NCBI RefSeq assembly: GCF_000017265.1
Contig: NC_011144.1
Coordinates: 2,458,001-2,522,000 of the forward strand
DNA length: 64,000 nt
Direction of reading: 5' to 3'
Source: Phenylobacterium zucineum HLK1
Lineage (GTDB): Bacteria; Pseudomonadota; Alphaproteobacteria; Caulobacterales; Caulobacteraceae
A program made the translations under genes and the position numbers. Below are positions 63,497 to 64,000 of the stretch, in pieces (the first letter of the stretch is position 1; the number at the start of each line of letters is the position of its first letter). The notes under the pieces were generated by a model. The model saw only the letters and a program-made list of their open reading frames with translations. It searched no databases and was not told the origin of the DNA.

Positions 63497-64000
63497 ATGA
63501 ATAAGCTCAAGGTGTCGCTTCTCGCCGCCCTCGGCACAATGGCGTTTTCCGGCGTGGCTCACGCCCAGGACGAAGGCCCTGTCTCGCTGTCCTTCAATCT
63601 CGGCGCGGCCACGGAGTACGTGTTCCGCGGGGTCAGCCAGACCGACGAGGATCCGCAGGTGTTCGGCGGCGTCGACGCCACCTTGGGCTCGATCGGCTAC
63701 GCCGGGGTCTGGGCCTCGAACGTCGACTTCGGCGATTCCACCGACGCCGAGTTCGACCTCTATGCGGGCGTGAAGCCCACCGTCGGCGCGGTCACCCTGG
63801 ACATCGGCGTGATCTATTACGGCTACCTCGACCAGCCCTCGGGCGCCGACTACGACTACTGGGAAGGCAAGGTCGCCGCCTCGGTGCCGGCCGGCCCGGC
63901 CACCTTCGGCGCGGCGGTCTACTATTCGCCCGACTTCACGGCCAACACGGGCGACGCCTGGTACTACGAGGCCAACGCGACCTTCCCGATCCCGAGCAGC
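63497..64000 (+). CDS. TorF-family putative porin (N-terminal part, cut by window end)
   Basis: Signal peptide MNKLKVSLLAALGTMAFSGV-AHAQ. The mature chain has alternating beta-strands: SLSFNLGAATEYVFRGVSQT, DEDPQVFGGVDATLGSIGYA, GVWASNVDFGDSTDAEFDLY, LDIGVIYYGYLDQPSGADYD, YWEGKVAASVPAG. This is the TorF/Gcw_chp family of outer-membrane proteins abundant in Caulobacterales and Sphingomonadales, thought to act as porins. 168 codons are visible. The preceding 200 bp (63298-63496) hold the promoter and no gene. Confidence 0.88.
   Translation, partial: MNKLKVSLLAALGTMAFSGVAHAQDEGPVSLSFNLGAATEYVFRGVSQTDEDPQVFGGVDATLGSIGYAGVWASNVDFGDSTDAEFDLYAGVKPTVGAVTLDIGVIYYGYLDQPSGADYDYWEGKVAASVPAGPATFGAAVYYSPDFTANTGDAWYYEANATFPIPSS

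Overview
The window is about 70% GC and reads as a chromosome segment of an alphaproteobacterium of the Caulobacterales, most likely Caulobacteraceae (Phenylobacterium/Caulobacter-like). The evidence is a GcrA-family regulator, the order murA - DUF2948 - hisD - UPF0262 - low-Mr phosphatase - infA - maf - RNase E/G - yacG, alphaproteobacterial families (DUF3126, DUF2239, TorF-type porin), a GTTC-N7-GTTC LexA box, and a tRNA-His with the divergent G1.U72/A73 acceptor end known from Caulobacter. No database search was possible; family names rest on motif recognition.

Layout. (1) Positions 1 to about 16,977 look like the right end of an integrative conjugative or mobilizable element whose left end lies outside the window. 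In order it carries a GntR regulator (cut by the window edge) and a small regulator facing each other across a striking operator array, a Toprim protein, a DUF1778 antitoxin with only a stub of its toxin, a ParB-like protein, a 1413-residue methylase/Strawberry-notch helicase, two SSB-like genes, a GcrA paralogue, a TSUP transporter, a DUF2493 protein, a VirD2/DUF3363-type relaxase, an excisionase-like HTH protein and a tyrosine integrase. The integrase gene runs into the 3' end of tRNA-His (16,920-16,996), the probable attachment site. (2) 17,049-30,473 is conserved core: a LytTR regulator opposite an acyltransferase, the exbB-exbD-tonB operon, tRNA-Phe, a long leftward cluster of housekeeping genes from murA to yacG, tRNA-Thr and a metallo-beta-lactamase-fold hydrolase. 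(3) 30,600-46,400 is mixed: DUF2239, an overlapping Rz/Rz1 spanin pair behind a LexA-box promoter, a BlaI-type repressor with a small ExbB/TolQ-like channel protein, an L,D-transpeptidase, a FecR-domain protein with a 14-residue Gly/Asn repeat, a CHASE2-GGDEF-EAL protein, a TpsB-type outer-membrane transporter, a response regulator, an isolated terminase pair and an S41 peptidase. (4) 46,600-49,350 holds an HxlR regulator facing a three-gene run (SDR, DsbA-like isomerase, thioesterase-fold protein). (5) 49,500-56,240 holds poorly characterised genes and an intact IS3-family element inserted, with a 3-bp duplication, in the signal peptide of a secreted-protein gene. (6) 56,498-58,645 is a phage-like regulatory patch (second copy of the LexA-box promoter, DUF6456-like gene, S24/CI-type repressor). 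(7) 58,684-64,000 returns to core genes: SRAP, DUF3126, cysE, Nudix, nitroreductase, queF, SDR and a porin cut by the window end.

How the parts work together. The element brings its own replication/repair-type proteins (Toprim protein, ParB, methylase-helicase, SSBs), a mobilization protein and an integrase, plus a copy of a host cell-cycle regulator. Phage-derived parts (spanins, terminase, DUF6456 protein, CI-type repressor) are spread over 27 kb between ordinary genes, and two of the sites share an identical 30-bp LexA-box promoter. This suggests either a decayed prophage or a dispersed, possibly domesticated, phage function. The most notable observations are the alternating 11-bp-period operator array (417-455), the element-borne GcrA, the shared SOS promoters with spanins, the FecR/CHASE2-EAL/TpsB cluster, and the exactly reconstructable IS insertion.
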